A DNA stretch of 64,000 bases, taken from contig NZ_DRFS01000025.1 of the NCBI RefSeq assembly GCF_011050415.1, positions 248,001-312,000 of the forward strand, given 5' to 3'. Below the pieces are notes generated by a model. The model was not told where the DNA came from. It made no database searches and was given only the letters and a program-made list of their open reading frames with translations. This document shows positions 44,242-53,474 of the stretch, piece after piece; within the stretch, counting starts at the first letter, position 1; each line of letters opens with the position of its first letter. Source of the stretch: Halomonas sp. Lineage in GTDB: Bacteria > Pseudomonadota > Gammaproteobacteria > Pseudomonadales > Halomonadaceae. Position numbers and translations under genes: made by a program.

Positions 44242-44275
44242 CTAAAGGCGCTAGCCCGCGCCTTTAGTTGTCTTG
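44242..44275 (+). terminator. Terminator-like hairpin after ypjD
   Basis: CTAAAGGCGC-TAGCCC-GCGCCTTTAG is a perfect 10-bp stem followed by TTGTCTTG. It overlaps the start of the corB promoter, so ypjD and corB may be separate transcripts. Confidence 0.6.
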
Positions 44276-44301
44276 ACACATCACTCGCGACCTTCTACAA
44301 A
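44273..44301 (+). promoter_or_regulatory. corB promoter
   Basis: Consensus -35 TTGACA and -10 TACAAA separated by exactly 17 bases, 34 bases before the corB start codon. Confidence 0.6.
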
Positions 44302-44334
44302 TCGAGCCTAATTCGCCACAAAGGACCTTTCGAC

Positions 44335-45609
44335 TTGAGCGACGACTTCCCCCTGGGGTTACTGTTCGGCCTGCTAGCCTTACTGATAGTGCTTTCTGCT
44401 TTCTTCTCAAGCTCTGAAACCGGCATGATGTCGATTAACCGCTACCGCTTGAGTCATCAGGCTAACAGCGGGGATCGTAGAGCCAAACGGGTCATGCGCC
44501 TGCTCACACGTCCAGATCGCCTTATTGGCGTTATCTTGATCGGCAATAACTTCGTCAACAACCTAGCCGCGTCGATTGCCACGATCATTGCCATTCATTT
44601 TTTTGGTGATGTCTCCGGCCCTGCGATCTCCACTGCACTGCTGACGATTACCATTTTGATTTTCGCCGAAGTGACGCCAAAGACCTATGCCGCGATCAAG
44701 CCTGAGCGGATTGCTTACCCTACTTCCTTCGCACTAGAGCCGCTGCTTAAGCTGCTTTATCCGCTGGTCTGGTTGGTCAACGTGATGTCTAACGGCCTGC
44801 TTAGACTGATTGGCGTTAAAAGCGTTGATAATGGTGGCGACAGCCTAACTCGCGACGAATTACGCACGGTGGTGCACGAGGCCGGCACGCTGATACCTTA
44901 CCGTCACCGCGCCATGTTGCTGTCGATTCTCGACCTTGAGAATGTCACTGTGAACGACATTATGGTGCCGCGTCACGAGGTGCTGGGAATTGATTTGGAT
45001 GACTCGCTAGAAGATATTTTGACCCAGATTCGTACCAGCCAGCACACCCGCCTGCCCGTTTACAAAGGCGACATCAACAATATTATTGGCATGCTGCATC
45101 TTCGTAATGCGGCACGCTTTCTGTCTCGCGATGAAGTAACTAAAGCTTCGATCGTGCAGGAGGCACGCGAGCCCTACTTCATTCCCGAGTCGACACCTCT
45201 GCATACTCAACTGCTCAACTTTCAAAAGCAGAAGCGGCGTATCGGCATCGTGGTCGATGAGTATGGCGATGTAGAAGGCTTGGTAACGCTGGAAGATATA
45301 CTGGAAGAGATTGTGGGCGAGTTCACCACCGATGTATCTGAAGATGAAGAGATTCATCAGCAGGACGACGGTAGCCACGTGATTGAAGGTACCGCCACGA
45401 TTCGAGACATCAATAAAATGCTTGGCTGGCAGCTGCCCACCGATGGCCCCAAAACTCTCAACGGGCTGATTCTTGAGCATCTTGAGGCATTCCCTGAAGG
45501 GCCTGCCTGCCTGCAGATTGGTAATATGCGGATGGAAATACTGGAGATTCGCGACAATCTAATCACCTCAGCACGCTGCTGGCAAAAGCTACGCGCGCCA
45601 CGGCGCTAG
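44335..45609 (+). CDS. corB: CorB/YfjD-type CNNM transporter (DUF21-CBS-CorC_HlyC)
   Basis: 424 residues starting at a TTG codon (44335) with AAGGA nine bases upstream; no ATG lies before the first membrane segment. The DUF21 membrane domain (SAFFSSSETGMMSINRYRL, NNFVNNLAASIATI, FAEVTPKTYAAIKPE) is followed by two CBS domains (VPRHEVLGIDLDDSL, VVDEYGDVEGLVTLEDILEE) and the CorC_HlyC domain (GTATIRDINKML). CNNM/CorB proteins export or exchange magnesium. The order ffh-ypjD-corB matches E. coli. Confidence 0.9.
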   Translation: MSDDFPLGLLFGLLALLIVLSAFFSSSETGMMSINRYRLSHQANSGDRRAKRVMRLLTRPDRLIGVILIGNNFVNNLAASIATIIAIHFFGDVSGPAISTALLTITILIFAEVTPKTYAAIKPERIAYPTSFALEPLLKLLYPLVWLVNVMSNGLLRLIGVKSVDNGGDSLTRDELRTVVHEAGTLIPYRHRAMLLSILDLENVTVNDIMVPRHEVLGIDLDDSLEDILTQIRTSQHTRLPVYKGDINNIIGMLHLRNAARFLSRDEVTKASIVQEAREPYFIPESTPLHTQLLNFQKQKRRIGIVVDEYGDVEGLVTLEDILEEIVGEFTTDVSEDEEIHQQDDGSHVIEGTATIRDINKMLGWQLPTDGPKTLNGLILEHLEAFPEGPACLQIGNMRMEILEIRDNLITSARCWQKLRAPRR

Positions 45610-45631
45610 GTGAGGGAAGCCACTTGCCAAG

Positions 45632-46297
45632 CTAGCGGCGGCGGGCAAGGTCCTGATCAGCCGCTGCTTTTAATGCTCTAACGCGCGCCTCAAGAAACCG
45701 CCGCAGCGCCATATCATCGGCGTCCAAGCGGTTGAGCGGCGGGCCGAAGTGCAAACTGACCGGCGCCCGAAATCGCTTGGGACATTTCTTTAGCGCTTTG
45801 CCGCAATGATGAGATGTCCACGACCCCCACAGACCTGCTAACCCCGCCGGGATCACCGGCACATCATCCCTTGCCAGAATGGTCTCTAAACCACGCCTGA
45901 AGGCGTGAATCTCACCGTCTGGGGTCAATCGTCCCTCTGGGAACACCATCACTACCTGGCCTTGGCGTAGCGCTTCGCTGACGTCATCCAGGGCACGCCT
46001 GATAGCACCGGGGCTGCGCCGCTCAGACTCAATTGGAATGGCACCGACCAACTGAAACCACCACTTAAGCCATGGTGAGTCAAAAATCGGCTGGTCCATG
46101 ACAAAGCGCAACGGGCGTGGGCTAGCGCCGCCGAGTACGAGCGCATCCATAAAGCTTACGTGGTTACACACCACCAGCGCGGCACCCTGCTTGGGAATAT
46201 GCTGTTGACCGTGCACTTGTAGCCGATAGCAGAGGCGCATTGAGATAAAAATAAGCCAACGCAGGATATGGCGGAACGCGCTGACCCACCCCTTCAC
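45632..46297 (-). CDS. 1-acyl-sn-glycerol-3-phosphate acyltransferase (PlsC family)
   Basis: 221 residues. The acyltransferase box NHVSFMD (in VVCNHVSFMDALVL) and the glycerophosphate-binding FPEGRLT are intact, plus PVIPAGL. An N-terminal hydrophobic segment may anchor it to the inner membrane. The family transfers an acyl chain to lysophosphatidate or a related acceptor. Overlap by 4 bases with the upstream TetR gene suggests the regulator and enzyme form one unit; it may be an accessory enzyme rather than the housekeeping PlsC. Confidence 0.85.
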   Translation of the reverse strand: MKGWVSAFRHILRWLIFISMRLCYRLQVHGQQHIPKQGAALVVCNHVSFMDALVLGGASPRPLRFVMDQPIFDSPWLKWWFQLVGAIPIESERRSPGAIRRALDDVSEALRQGQVVMVFPEGRLTPDGEIHAFRRGLETILARDDVPVIPAGLAGLWGSWTSHHCGKALKKCPKRFRAPVSLHFGPPLNRLDADDMALRRFLEARVRALKAAADQDLARRR

Positions 46298-46908
46298 GTG
46301 ACCGCCTCGCGGTGGCGAAGGCCCGCCAATATGGTACTCATCAGTTGATCCAACAATTCATCCACTTTTAATTGCTGCCCCTGCCAGTAACCCAGACGCT
46401 CGTTAAGCCCAAGCTGAACCAGACCGTGAACGCTGCCCCACAGGGTACGCCCTAAGCGGCGGGCTTCGAGATCATCCAGCGCTGGCTGGTAGGATTTGAG
46501 CGACGCCTCGACCTGGGTAAATAGCGCCTCGATGAGATCGCTTTGCCGCTGATCAAGCTCGCCCTCTTGGGCCAGCGGATAATCAAACAGCAGTTGCCAG
46601 CGGTAGCAATCCTGTTCTGCAAACTGCCAGTAAGCACGCGCCAGTGAGCGCAACCATGGCTCAGGGTCATCATCCACAAGACTGGTTATGGTGTGCTGCA
46701 AGCGCGCCAAGGTTTCCACATTGACGTGCTGTAATAAGTTATTAAAGCTGCCATACAGCTTCAGCAGCGTGCTTGGGGCGCAGCCGACTTCTCTGGCAAG
46801 GGCACGCAGCGAAAGACCATGGACTGGCTGCTTAGCCAACCACTCATCACAAGCGTGCATGACCTGCGCATGGAGGGCATCGGGCGCATGCTGTCTAGGA
46901 CGGGCCAT
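46294..46908 (-). CDS. TetR-family transcriptional regulator
   Basis: 204 residues. Helix-turn-helix GLSLRALAREVGCAPSTLLK near the N-terminus, followed by a C-terminal ligand domain with the WGSVHGLVQLGL pattern seen in TetR_C members. It is translationally coupled (4-base overlap) to the PlsC-like gene, so it may adjust membrane lipid synthesis in response to an acyl compound; that is inference. A GGTAT/ATACC dyad 70 bases upstream could be its operator. Confidence 0.85.
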   Translation of the reverse strand: MARPRQHAPDALHAQVMHACDEWLAKQPVHGLSLRALAREVGCAPSTLLKLYGSFNNLLQHVNVETLARLQHTITSLVDDDPEPWLRSLARAYWQFAEQDCYRWQLLFDYPLAQEGELDQRQSDLIEALFTQVEASLKSYQPALDDLEARRLGRTLWGSVHGLVQLGLNERLGYWQGQQLKVDELLDQLMSTILAGLRHREAVT

Positions 46909-46976
46909 GGCGATCTCTTAAGGTCAACGGCAAACGAGGAGGAATGCCTCACTGCACTTTAGCGGGAGTAAAGGAT

Positions 46977-46989
46977 GGTATAGGATACC
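46977..46989. promoter_or_regulatory. Small dyad upstream of the TetR gene
   Basis: GGTAT-AGG-ATACC, a perfect 5-bp inverted repeat in the divergent gap between the TetR gene and the SRAP-like gene. Possible TetR operator; short enough to be chance. Confidence 0.25.
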
Positions 46990-47100
46990 TTACATCGAAC
47001 ACTGTTTTCGACACTAAAACGCTACATTTCGCGCTTTATTACGTGAAGTCCCCCACTATATCGGTACACTTGCACTACGATTTTGCTTTAGGAGATAGGT

Positions 47101-47787
47101 ATGACGGGGCGTCTGCATGTACAAAACTTACCACTGTCCCGCTTATTGCCCTCTCTTATTCCCTCTGAGCCACTGGTAGAGTCACCCAATTTAGCGCCCC
47201 GTCGACCCATTTCGGCGATTCGGCTTGAGCAAGGGGAGTATCGCCTCTCGTCAATTTTTTGGGGCCTCACGCCGCCTTGGCTAGACGTGCTGGATCATGC
47301 GCCGCACTGCGCCCGGGCCGAAACTCTTGAATCGAGAGCAATGTTTCGCGAGGCTTTTAGCGCTCGCCGCTGCGTGATTCCGGTTAGCGGCTTCTATCTG
47401 TGGAAAACTCAGCCGCGCAGTAAACAGCCCTATTTAGTCACCCAGGTGACACGGGCACCGCTGCTGCTGGGTGCCTTATGGTGCCGCTACCACACAACGT
47501 TAACAGCGTTCACTGACTCAGCAGCACTGATCACGGTACCTGCCAATCTTCTGCTATCACCGTTAACCGATCGCTTACCGGTCACTATTCAACCCCATGC
47601 ACTAAATGCGTGGCTAGACCCAGATACCGACCTGGAAACACTGAATTCGCTATTAACGCCTGCGCCCTTGGAACTGTTGGGCGCTTTTCCGGTATCAAAA
47701 CATGTCAATAACCCCGCCTATCAGTCTTCGGTCTGCGCCCACCCTACGGGACCGATGCTGCGCTGGGCCGTGTCTCAGGAGACGTAA
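47101..47787 (+). CDS. Degenerate SRAP-family (YedK/HMCES-like) protein lacking the catalytic residues
   Basis: 228 residues whose fold signatures are clear: NLAPRRPISAI, FWGLTPPWLD, ARAETLESR, RRCVIPVSGFY, PYLVTQV, LLGALW and PANLLLSPLTDRLPV. Active SRAP proteins begin MCGR and use Cys2 to link covalently to abasic sites, helped by Asn (NARAET), Glu (GFYEW) and His (IHDRMPV). Here these are Thr2 (MTGR), Cys (CARAET), Leu (GFYLW) and Thr (LTDRLPV). The start has GGAGATAGG just upstream, so Thr2 is not a start error. It should be unable to crosslink DNA in the known way. It overlaps the M16 protease gene by one base. Confidence 0.85.
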   Translation: MTGRLHVQNLPLSRLLPSLIPSEPLVESPNLAPRRPISAIRLEQGEYRLSSIFWGLTPPWLDVLDHAPHCARAETLESRAMFREAFSARRCVIPVSGFYLWKTQPRSKQPYLVTQVTRAPLLLGALWCRYHTTLTAFTDSAALITVPANLLLSPLTDRLPVTIQPHALNAWLDPDTDLETLNSLLTPAPLELLGAFPVSKHVNNPAYQSSVCAHPTGPMLRWAVSQET

Positions 47788-50636
47788 TGTTGCGACCCTC
47801 TTATGTAATGCGCTGGCATCAACTGCCCCAGCGTGCCCTGCTCAGCGCTGTTGCCAGTATCTGGTTAGCGCCGCTTGCGCTGGCTTCTGACGACGATGCC
47901 GTGGCCGAGGTAATCACACCTAACGTTAGCCCTTATGACATCCGTGATTACCGCGTTTTAACGCTTGAAAATGGCCTTAATGTGCTACTGGTAAGCGACC
48001 CTGAGGCGGATAAAGCCGCGGCGTCAATGAATGTGCGTGTCGGCAGCGCCCAGGACCCCGAAGACCTTCAGGGATTAGCGCACTTTCTTGAGCATATGCT
48101 GTTTTTAGGTACCGAGCCGTACCCAGAATCCGACGCTTATCAGCGCTACATTTCAGGCAACGCAGGGTCACACAACGCCTTTACCGCCCAGCAAGACACC
48201 AATTACTTCTTTGATATCGAGCCCTCGGCACTGCCCGGCGCCCTTGACCGCTTTAGCGAATTTTTCCTTTCGCCGCTGTTTAATGCAGATCATTTAGAGA
48301 GCGAGCGTAATATCGTTCACTCTGAGTATATGGCACGCATTCGTGACGAATCCCGGCGTGAAAATGACGTACTTAATCAACTCCTCAATCCTAATAACGC
48401 TACGACTGGCTTTGCCGTGGGCAGCCGTGAGACCTTAGCCAGCCCGCCTGAAGGCGAAGCGACGCTGCGCGAGCGAGTGATTGATTTCTATCACCAGCAT
48501 TACGACGCCAATGTAATGAACCTGGCGATTGTGGCACCGCAGCCGCTGGATACGCTTGAAGAGTGGGTTGCCGAACGCTTTGCCGACATTCCAGATAACG
48601 ACCTGAGCGTGCCGACTATCGACGAGCCGTTAGTAGATGCCGACACCCTGCCGCGCTATATCGAACGCCAATCGCTGCAGGATCGTCGTCAGCTACGCTT
48701 TTACTTTCCGGTTCCCGACCCCACCGATGATTACCGTAGTAAACCAACGCAGCTCATCTCACACCTGCTGGGTGATGAAGGGGATGGCAGCCTGTTAGCG
48801 GTACTACGTGACGCAGGGCTTGCCGATGGGCTCTCTGCTGGCGTTGGCCGTGGCGATGGTAAAAATGCCTTGTTTACGGTATCTGTCAGCCTGACACCTG
48901 CCGGTGCTGAGCGTCTGGATGATATCGAAGCCACTCTATTTGCTGCCATTGAGCAACTACAAGACGACGGCCTCGCCTCCTGGCGCTATGACGAACAAGC
49001 CAATCTTAACGAGCAGGCCTTCCGTTTTCAGCAGCATGGCGCACCTCAACAGGAAGCGACCCGCCTCTCCATGAGCCTTTCGCGCTACCCGGTGGAAGAT
49101 GTGCAGTACGCGGCTTACCGCATGGATGGCCCCGACGCCGAGCGCCAACAGGCCTATCTCGATGCACTAAGGCCAGACAACATGCTGCGCTTCTACTCAG
49201 CGCCAGATGTGGAAAGCGACACCATCTCACCTTGGTTCAATACCCAGTGGCGCGAGCAAACGCCCGACCAAGCAGGCCAAGCCCTCAGCGGTTTAGCGCT
49301 ACCTGGCCCGAACCCTTTTATTGCCAGTGACTTAACGCTTCTGGAAGGCCAGGACGATCACCCCAGCCTATTGGTTGATACGCCGTCATTTACCGCTTGG
49401 CATATGCAGGATGCGCGGTTTAACACCCCAAGCGTTGAATGGCGCGTCAGCCTGCAAAACCCCAGCGCGAGCTACTCCGCTGAAGAAGCGGTACTCACCC
49501 GGCTACTCGCCATCTGGCTCAACGACAGTTTGAATGAGTCGCTCTATCCCGCCTGGCTGGCAGGTCAAGCGTTCAGCGCCTACCCTCACGCCCGCGGCAT
49601 GACGCTCTCATTCTCCGGCTGGCGGGATGGTCAAACGCCGCTGATTGAGCAGGCTGTTGAGCAGCTTAAAACGGCGGAAATTACCGACGGTGCCTTTGAG
49701 CGAGTGCGCTACCAGCTGCAGCGCGAGTGGCGCAATGCTCCTCAGGCATCGCTTTACGGCCAAGCGAGCCGCACGCTCGGCGAAGCCTTGCTCACACCGC
49801 AGTGGTCAAACGCTGACTTCCTGAACGCCAGCGAGCGCTTTGAGCGCAGCCATTTAGAAGACTTCCGCAAACGCTTTCTAAAAGATCTTTACGTCGACGC
49901 AATGGCGGTGGGAAATCTTGACGCCGACTTAGCACGCGAACAGGCCGAGATCATGCGTGATCACCTCCGCCCGCGCTTAAGCCGAGATGACATTGCCAAT
50001 CTAACGCCTCTGGCGGTTAGCCAAGAGCACCGAGTGCTCCACCCTCACAGCACGCGTGAAGAGTCGTTGATACTGCGCTATATGCAGGGACGCGACCAAA
50101 CGCCCAAAGAGCAAGCCACGACCAGCGTGATCGCCCAGTGGTTAGAGACGCCGTTCTACCAGCAGTTGCGCACCGAGCAGCAGTTAGGTTACGTGGTTAA
50201 CGCAGGCTATTCGCCGCTCCTTGAAGCGCCTGGGATTGCGTTAGTTGTCCAATCACCGGACGTCGACAGCGACACCATAGCAGAGCGTATGGATACGTTC
50301 CTTGAAGAGGCTAGCCAGCGCCTTGAACAATTAAGCGATGAGGACTTGGCGCCCTACCGCCAGGCAGTCAACAACCAGCTGCGTCAGCGTGACACCAGCC
50401 TACCAGGCATGGCCAATCGCTACTGGCAGGCAACCGCATTAGAAGAGGTGCGTTTTGATCGCCGGGAGCAATTGGCCGACTTAGTGCTGAACGTGAGCCT
50501 GGAGGATATGCAAGAGCTCTGGCCATCACTGCGCGAGCACACGCTGGACATTCGCTTCAACCCTGAAGACGAACCCAGCGATGTGGCGGCCTATCGAGAA
50601 GCGCGCTCAGCGCTGCCGAAAATGCATAATGAATAA
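47787..50636 (+). CDS. Secreted M16 (pitrilysin/insulinase) zinc metalloprotease
   Basis: 949 residues. After a signal-like N-terminus (RALLSAVASIWLAPLALA) the catalytic domain carries the inverted zinc motif HFLEH (in LAHFLEHMLFLGTEPYP) with the third ligand Glu in ESERNIVHSEY. Three further inactive M16 repeats follow, including the LRTEQQLGYVV element of the pitrilysin C-terminal part. This is the size and layout of protease III (PtrA), a periplasmic peptidase degrading small peptides. Its ATG uses the last base of the SRAP-like stop codon, so the two are translated from one message. Confidence 0.92.
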   Translation: MLRPSYVMRWHQLPQRALLSAVASIWLAPLALASDDDAVAEVITPNVSPYDIRDYRVLTLENGLNVLLVSDPEADKAAASMNVRVGSAQDPEDLQGLAHFLEHMLFLGTEPYPESDAYQRYISGNAGSHNAFTAQQDTNYFFDIEPSALPGALDRFSEFFLSPLFNADHLESERNIVHSEYMARIRDESRRENDVLNQLLNPNNATTGFAVGSRETLASPPEGEATLRERVIDFYHQHYDANVMNLAIVAPQPLDTLEEWVAERFADIPDNDLSVPTIDEPLVDADTLPRYIERQSLQDRRQLRFYFPVPDPTDDYRSKPTQLISHLLGDEGDGSLLAVLRDAGLADGLSAGVGRGDGKNALFTVSVSLTPAGAERLDDIEATLFAAIEQLQDDGLASWRYDEQANLNEQAFRFQQHGAPQQEATRLSMSLSRYPVEDVQYAAYRMDGPDAERQQAYLDALRPDNMLRFYSAPDVESDTISPWFNTQWREQTPDQAGQALSGLALPGPNPFIASDLTLLEGQDDHPSLLVDTPSFTAWHMQDARFNTPSVEWRVSLQNPSASYSAEEAVLTRLLAIWLNDSLNESLYPAWLAGQAFSAYPHARGMTLSFSGWRDGQTPLIEQAVEQLKTAEITDGAFERVRYQLQREWRNAPQASLYGQASRTLGEALLTPQWSNADFLNASERFERSHLEDFRKRFLKDLYVDAMAVGNLDADLAREQAEIMRDHLRPRLSRDDIANLTPLAVSQEHRVLHPHSTREESLILRYMQGRDQTPKEQATTSVIAQWLETPFYQQLRTEQQLGYVVNAGYSPLLEAPGIALVVQSPDVDSDTIAERMDTFLEEASQRLEQLSDEDLAPYRQAVNNQLRQRDTSLPGMANRYWQATALEEVRFDRREQLADLVLNVSLEDMQELWPSLREHTLDIRFNPEDEPSDVAAYREARSALPKMHNE

Positions 50637-50663
50637 GTCGCTCCGCTAAAAACCGATTCTGGC

Positions 50664-52157
50664 TCAGGCGTCAAACGCCTGGGCTGGCATCATCGCCTCT
50701 ATAAACATTACCAGCTCTTCCAGAATTTGCCGTTCGCGATCAGAGAGGGTTTGCTGATTGTACTGAGCAATTTCCCGCGCAAAGGCCTTTAACGTAAAGC
50801 CCGACAACGCAGGGTCATTAATACGCATCCAGCGATACGCCTCCCACTGCTCACGCTCTTCACCTTCTAGCGTGTCTGGATAGTTGCGTGCGCGATAGCG
50901 AAACAGCATCTCTTCCAAGCGTGGATCTTGAAACGCAAAGCGTTGGCCAACCAAATCCCATGGCTCCATTTCGCGCACCCGCTCCATCTGCTGGCGGTCT
51001 GCGGCGGAGAAGAAACTGCCGGAATAGAGCATCAAATCAGGATCTTGTGGTGCATCCTCATACCCTGCACTAAATACTTCTGCGACTTTGCTAGTGATAC
51101 CACTGGCATCACGAAGGGTTTTCCAGTGCTGCCGACAGGCCTTCACATTTAAGCCTAAGCGCTCAACGATGGTCCCGTACTCACCCTTTTGCGGTCCATC
51201 AACATCTTTTAAGGCACTGGCGGGAAACACCACCGGACAGCGATTGATATGAATCACCTTCAGCGGGATGCGCGCCTCGCCTTCAGCCAAATCCTGTTGA
51301 CTGACAAACACGCGCTCCCGAATCTGCTCCGCTGTCATGCTCAGTAAATCGCTGGGATCAACGCTTAAATCGTAAACAATCACCCCATTAGGGTTGCTGG
51401 GATGCTCGGCCAGCGGCATCACTAAGGCACTGCAGCCCCGGCTAGCGGGATAACGACGGGAAATATGCAGCAGCGGTTTCGCACTGGGTAAATCGAGTTG
51501 GCTGGCAACCGCACGCTTGCCACGCAGTCCAAGTAAGTAATCGAATAGCTTGGCATTGCGCGCTTTGAGCAAGCGAGCCAGAGCAATGGTTGCCCGCACG
51601 TCGGCCACCGCATCGTGAGCGCCCTCGTGGGCTATGCCATTGGCTGCGGTTAAATGCTCCAGCTTAAAGCTAGGCGCGCCATCTTCCCGCAACGGCCACT
51701 CTATGCCCGCTGGGCGCAGCGCATAAAACGCGCGGACAACATCGATTAAATCCCAGCGGGAGTTACCGTTTTGCCACTCACGGGAATAGGGGTCAAGCAG
51801 GTTGCGATAAAAAAGATGGCGTGAGACTTCATCGTCAAAACGCAGGCTGTTATAACCCACCACACAGGTGCCGGGCTCGCTCATACGACGCTGTATTTCG
51901 CCGGCGAACGCCGCTTCAGGAATACCATGGCGCTGGGCTTTTTGAGGGGTAATACCGGTGATCAAACAGGCTGCTGGATGGGGCAAATAATCATCAGCCG
52001 GTTTGCAGTAAAGCTCTATCGGTTCGCCGATCTCATTCAACTCGACGTCGGTTCGCAGCGCGGCAAATTGCGCTGGCCGATCGCGACGCGGGTCCGCCCC
52101 GAAGGTTTCATAGTCATGCCATAGAAAACTAACAGGGGCAGCATTGGGTGGCGCCAT
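50664..52157 (-). CDS. sbcB: Exodeoxyribonuclease I
   Basis: 497 residues, the usual ExoI length. The N-terminal DEDDh exonuclease domain starts FLWHDYETFGADPRRDRPAQ, with the later acidic and His positions in HEGAHDAVADVRATIALA; an SH3-like and a helical C-terminal domain follow (ExoI_C, FRYRARNYPDTL). It digests single-stranded DNA 3' to 5' and acts in recombination and mismatch repair. It is convergent with the M16 gene and upstream minE is on the same strand. Confidence 0.96.
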   Translation of the reverse strand: MAPPNAAPVSFLWHDYETFGADPRRDRPAQFAALRTDVELNEIGEPIELYCKPADDYLPHPAACLITGITPQKAQRHGIPEAAFAGEIQRRMSEPGTCVVGYNSLRFDDEVSRHLFYRNLLDPYSREWQNGNSRWDLIDVVRAFYALRPAGIEWPLREDGAPSFKLEHLTAANGIAHEGAHDAVADVRATIALARLLKARNAKLFDYLLGLRGKRAVASQLDLPSAKPLLHISRRYPASRGCSALVMPLAEHPSNPNGVIVYDLSVDPSDLLSMTAEQIRERVFVSQQDLAEGEARIPLKVIHINRCPVVFPASALKDVDGPQKGEYGTIVERLGLNVKACRQHWKTLRDASGITSKVAEVFSAGYEDAPQDPDLMLYSGSFFSAADRQQMERVREMEPWDLVGQRFAFQDPRLEEMLFRYRARNYPDTLEGEEREQWEAYRWMRINDPALSGFTLKAFAREIAQYNQQTLSDRERQILEELVMFIEAMMPAQAFDA

Positions 52158-52250
52158 GAAGAAGCACTCCGCTGAGCAATGAAAAGCCCAAGCCTAGCAC
52201 ACCCGCCACCCTTTTCGCCGCGTCTTCGACGCTTTGGCCTGCTCTTAAGG

Positions 52251-52502
52251 TCAGCTCTTTGGAAGCGTAACGTTCAACTCCAGTACAGAGCAGTTATCTT
52301 CGCTGTCCAAGGAAATTTGAATCGCATCGTCATCTACGTGCACATAGCGACGAATCACCTCAAGCAGTTCACGCTCAAGCAGCGGCATATAGTCGGGCTG
52401 GCCGCGCTGACTACGCTGATGCGCCACAATAATTTGCAAACGTTCTTTGGCTACTGAGGCAGACTTCCTGCGCTCTCGCTTCAAGAACTCAAGTAATTTC
52501 AT
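52251..52502 (-). CDS. minE: Cell division topological specificity factor MinE
   Basis: 83 residues. N-terminal anti-MinCD and membrane segment (LLEFLKRERRKSASVAKERL) and C-terminal dimer domain (YVHVDDDAIQISLD) are typical. MinE stimulates the MinD ATPase and drives pole-to-pole oscillation. It overlaps minD by 4 bases. Confidence 0.97.
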   Translation of the reverse strand: MKLLEFLKRERRKSASVAKERLQIIVAHQRSQRGQPDYMPLLERELLEVIRRYVHVDDDAIQISLDSEDNCSVLELNVTLPKS

Positions 52503-53317
52503 CGACGACCTCCCCCGAACATACGGCTCAGTAAGCTTTTACGTTGCAGTTCGTGGAAACGCAGCGGCATGTCCTCACCCAACAGGCGCGATACCGTATC
52601 GCTATAAGCCTGACCCGCGTCACTAGAGATATCGTGGGTAACGGGCACACCTTGGTTAGAAGCGCGCAGCACGGCTTCTGACTCAGGAATCAAACCAAGC
52701 AGATTAATCGCTAGGATTTCGCGAATATCGTCCAGCGTCAACATATCACCGGAGGTAACGCGCTCAGGATTATAGCGGGTGACCAGCAAGTGCTCTTTGA
52801 TAGGGTCTTCGCCCTGCTCGGCGCGCCGAGTCTTGGATGCCAGCAACCCTAAAATGCGGTCAGAATCACGCACTGACGATACTTCAGGGTTAGTGACCAC
52901 AATCGCCTCATCGGCAAAGTACATTGCCAACTGGGCACCGCGCTCGATACCCGCTGGGGAATCACAAAGAATATAATCGAAATCTTCTTTCAATTTTTCC
53001 AGGATTTCGGCAACACCTTCCTGGGTCAAAGCATCTTTATCACGGGTTTGTGAGGCCGGCAAAATAAACAAATTCTCAACGCGCTTATCACGAATCAATG
53101 CTTGATTTAGGCCTGCCTCGCCTTGAATCACGTTCACCAAGTCATAAACGACGCGTCGTTCGCAGCCCATGATCAAATCAAGGTTGCGAAGGCCTACGTC
53201 AAAATCGATCACAACGGTTTTTTTACCGCGCAGCGCAAGTCCTGTAGAGATAGCTGCCGCACTGGTGGTTTTGCCGACCCCTCCTTTACCAGAGGTCACT
53301 ACAATTATTTTGGCCAA
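52499..53317 (-). CDS. minD: Septum site-determining ATPase MinD
   Basis: 272 residues. Deviant Walker A GKGGVGKTT near the N-terminus, DFDVGLRNLD, CDSPAGIERG and the C-terminal amphipathic membrane-targeting helix (RKSLLSRMFGG). MinD binds membrane as an ATP dimer and recruits MinC, blocking FtsZ rings at the poles. Confidence 0.98.
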   Translation of the reverse strand: MAKIIVVTSGKGGVGKTTSAAAISTGLALRGKKTVVIDFDVGLRNLDLIMGCERRVVYDLVNVIQGEAGLNQALIRDKRVENLFILPASQTRDKDALTQEGVAEILEKLKEDFDYILCDSPAGIERGAQLAMYFADEAIVVTNPEVSSVRDSDRILGLLASKTRRAEQGEDPIKEHLLVTRYNPERVTSGDMLTLDDIREILAINLLGLIPESEAVLRASNQGVPVTHDISSDAGQAYSDTVSRLLGEDMPLRFHELQRKSLLSRMFGGGRR

Positions 53318-53474
53318 GAGTCACTTCCTTCTTGAAGTCGTTCATCGCGAGCACGCGTCAATAAGCGCTCTGCACATAACGGGAACGTCAATGTTATCAA
53401 CATGCCACACTGTAACGGATAGCGCCTTCGGCGTCGCTAGGCATGAAGCACCAACGCACGCTCATAAAAACACC

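Noticed and set aside
46909..47100. LexA (SOS) box upstream of the SRAP-like gene
   Set aside because: I looked for CTG-N10-CAG in the gap and found none, so SOS control is not supported despite the family name.
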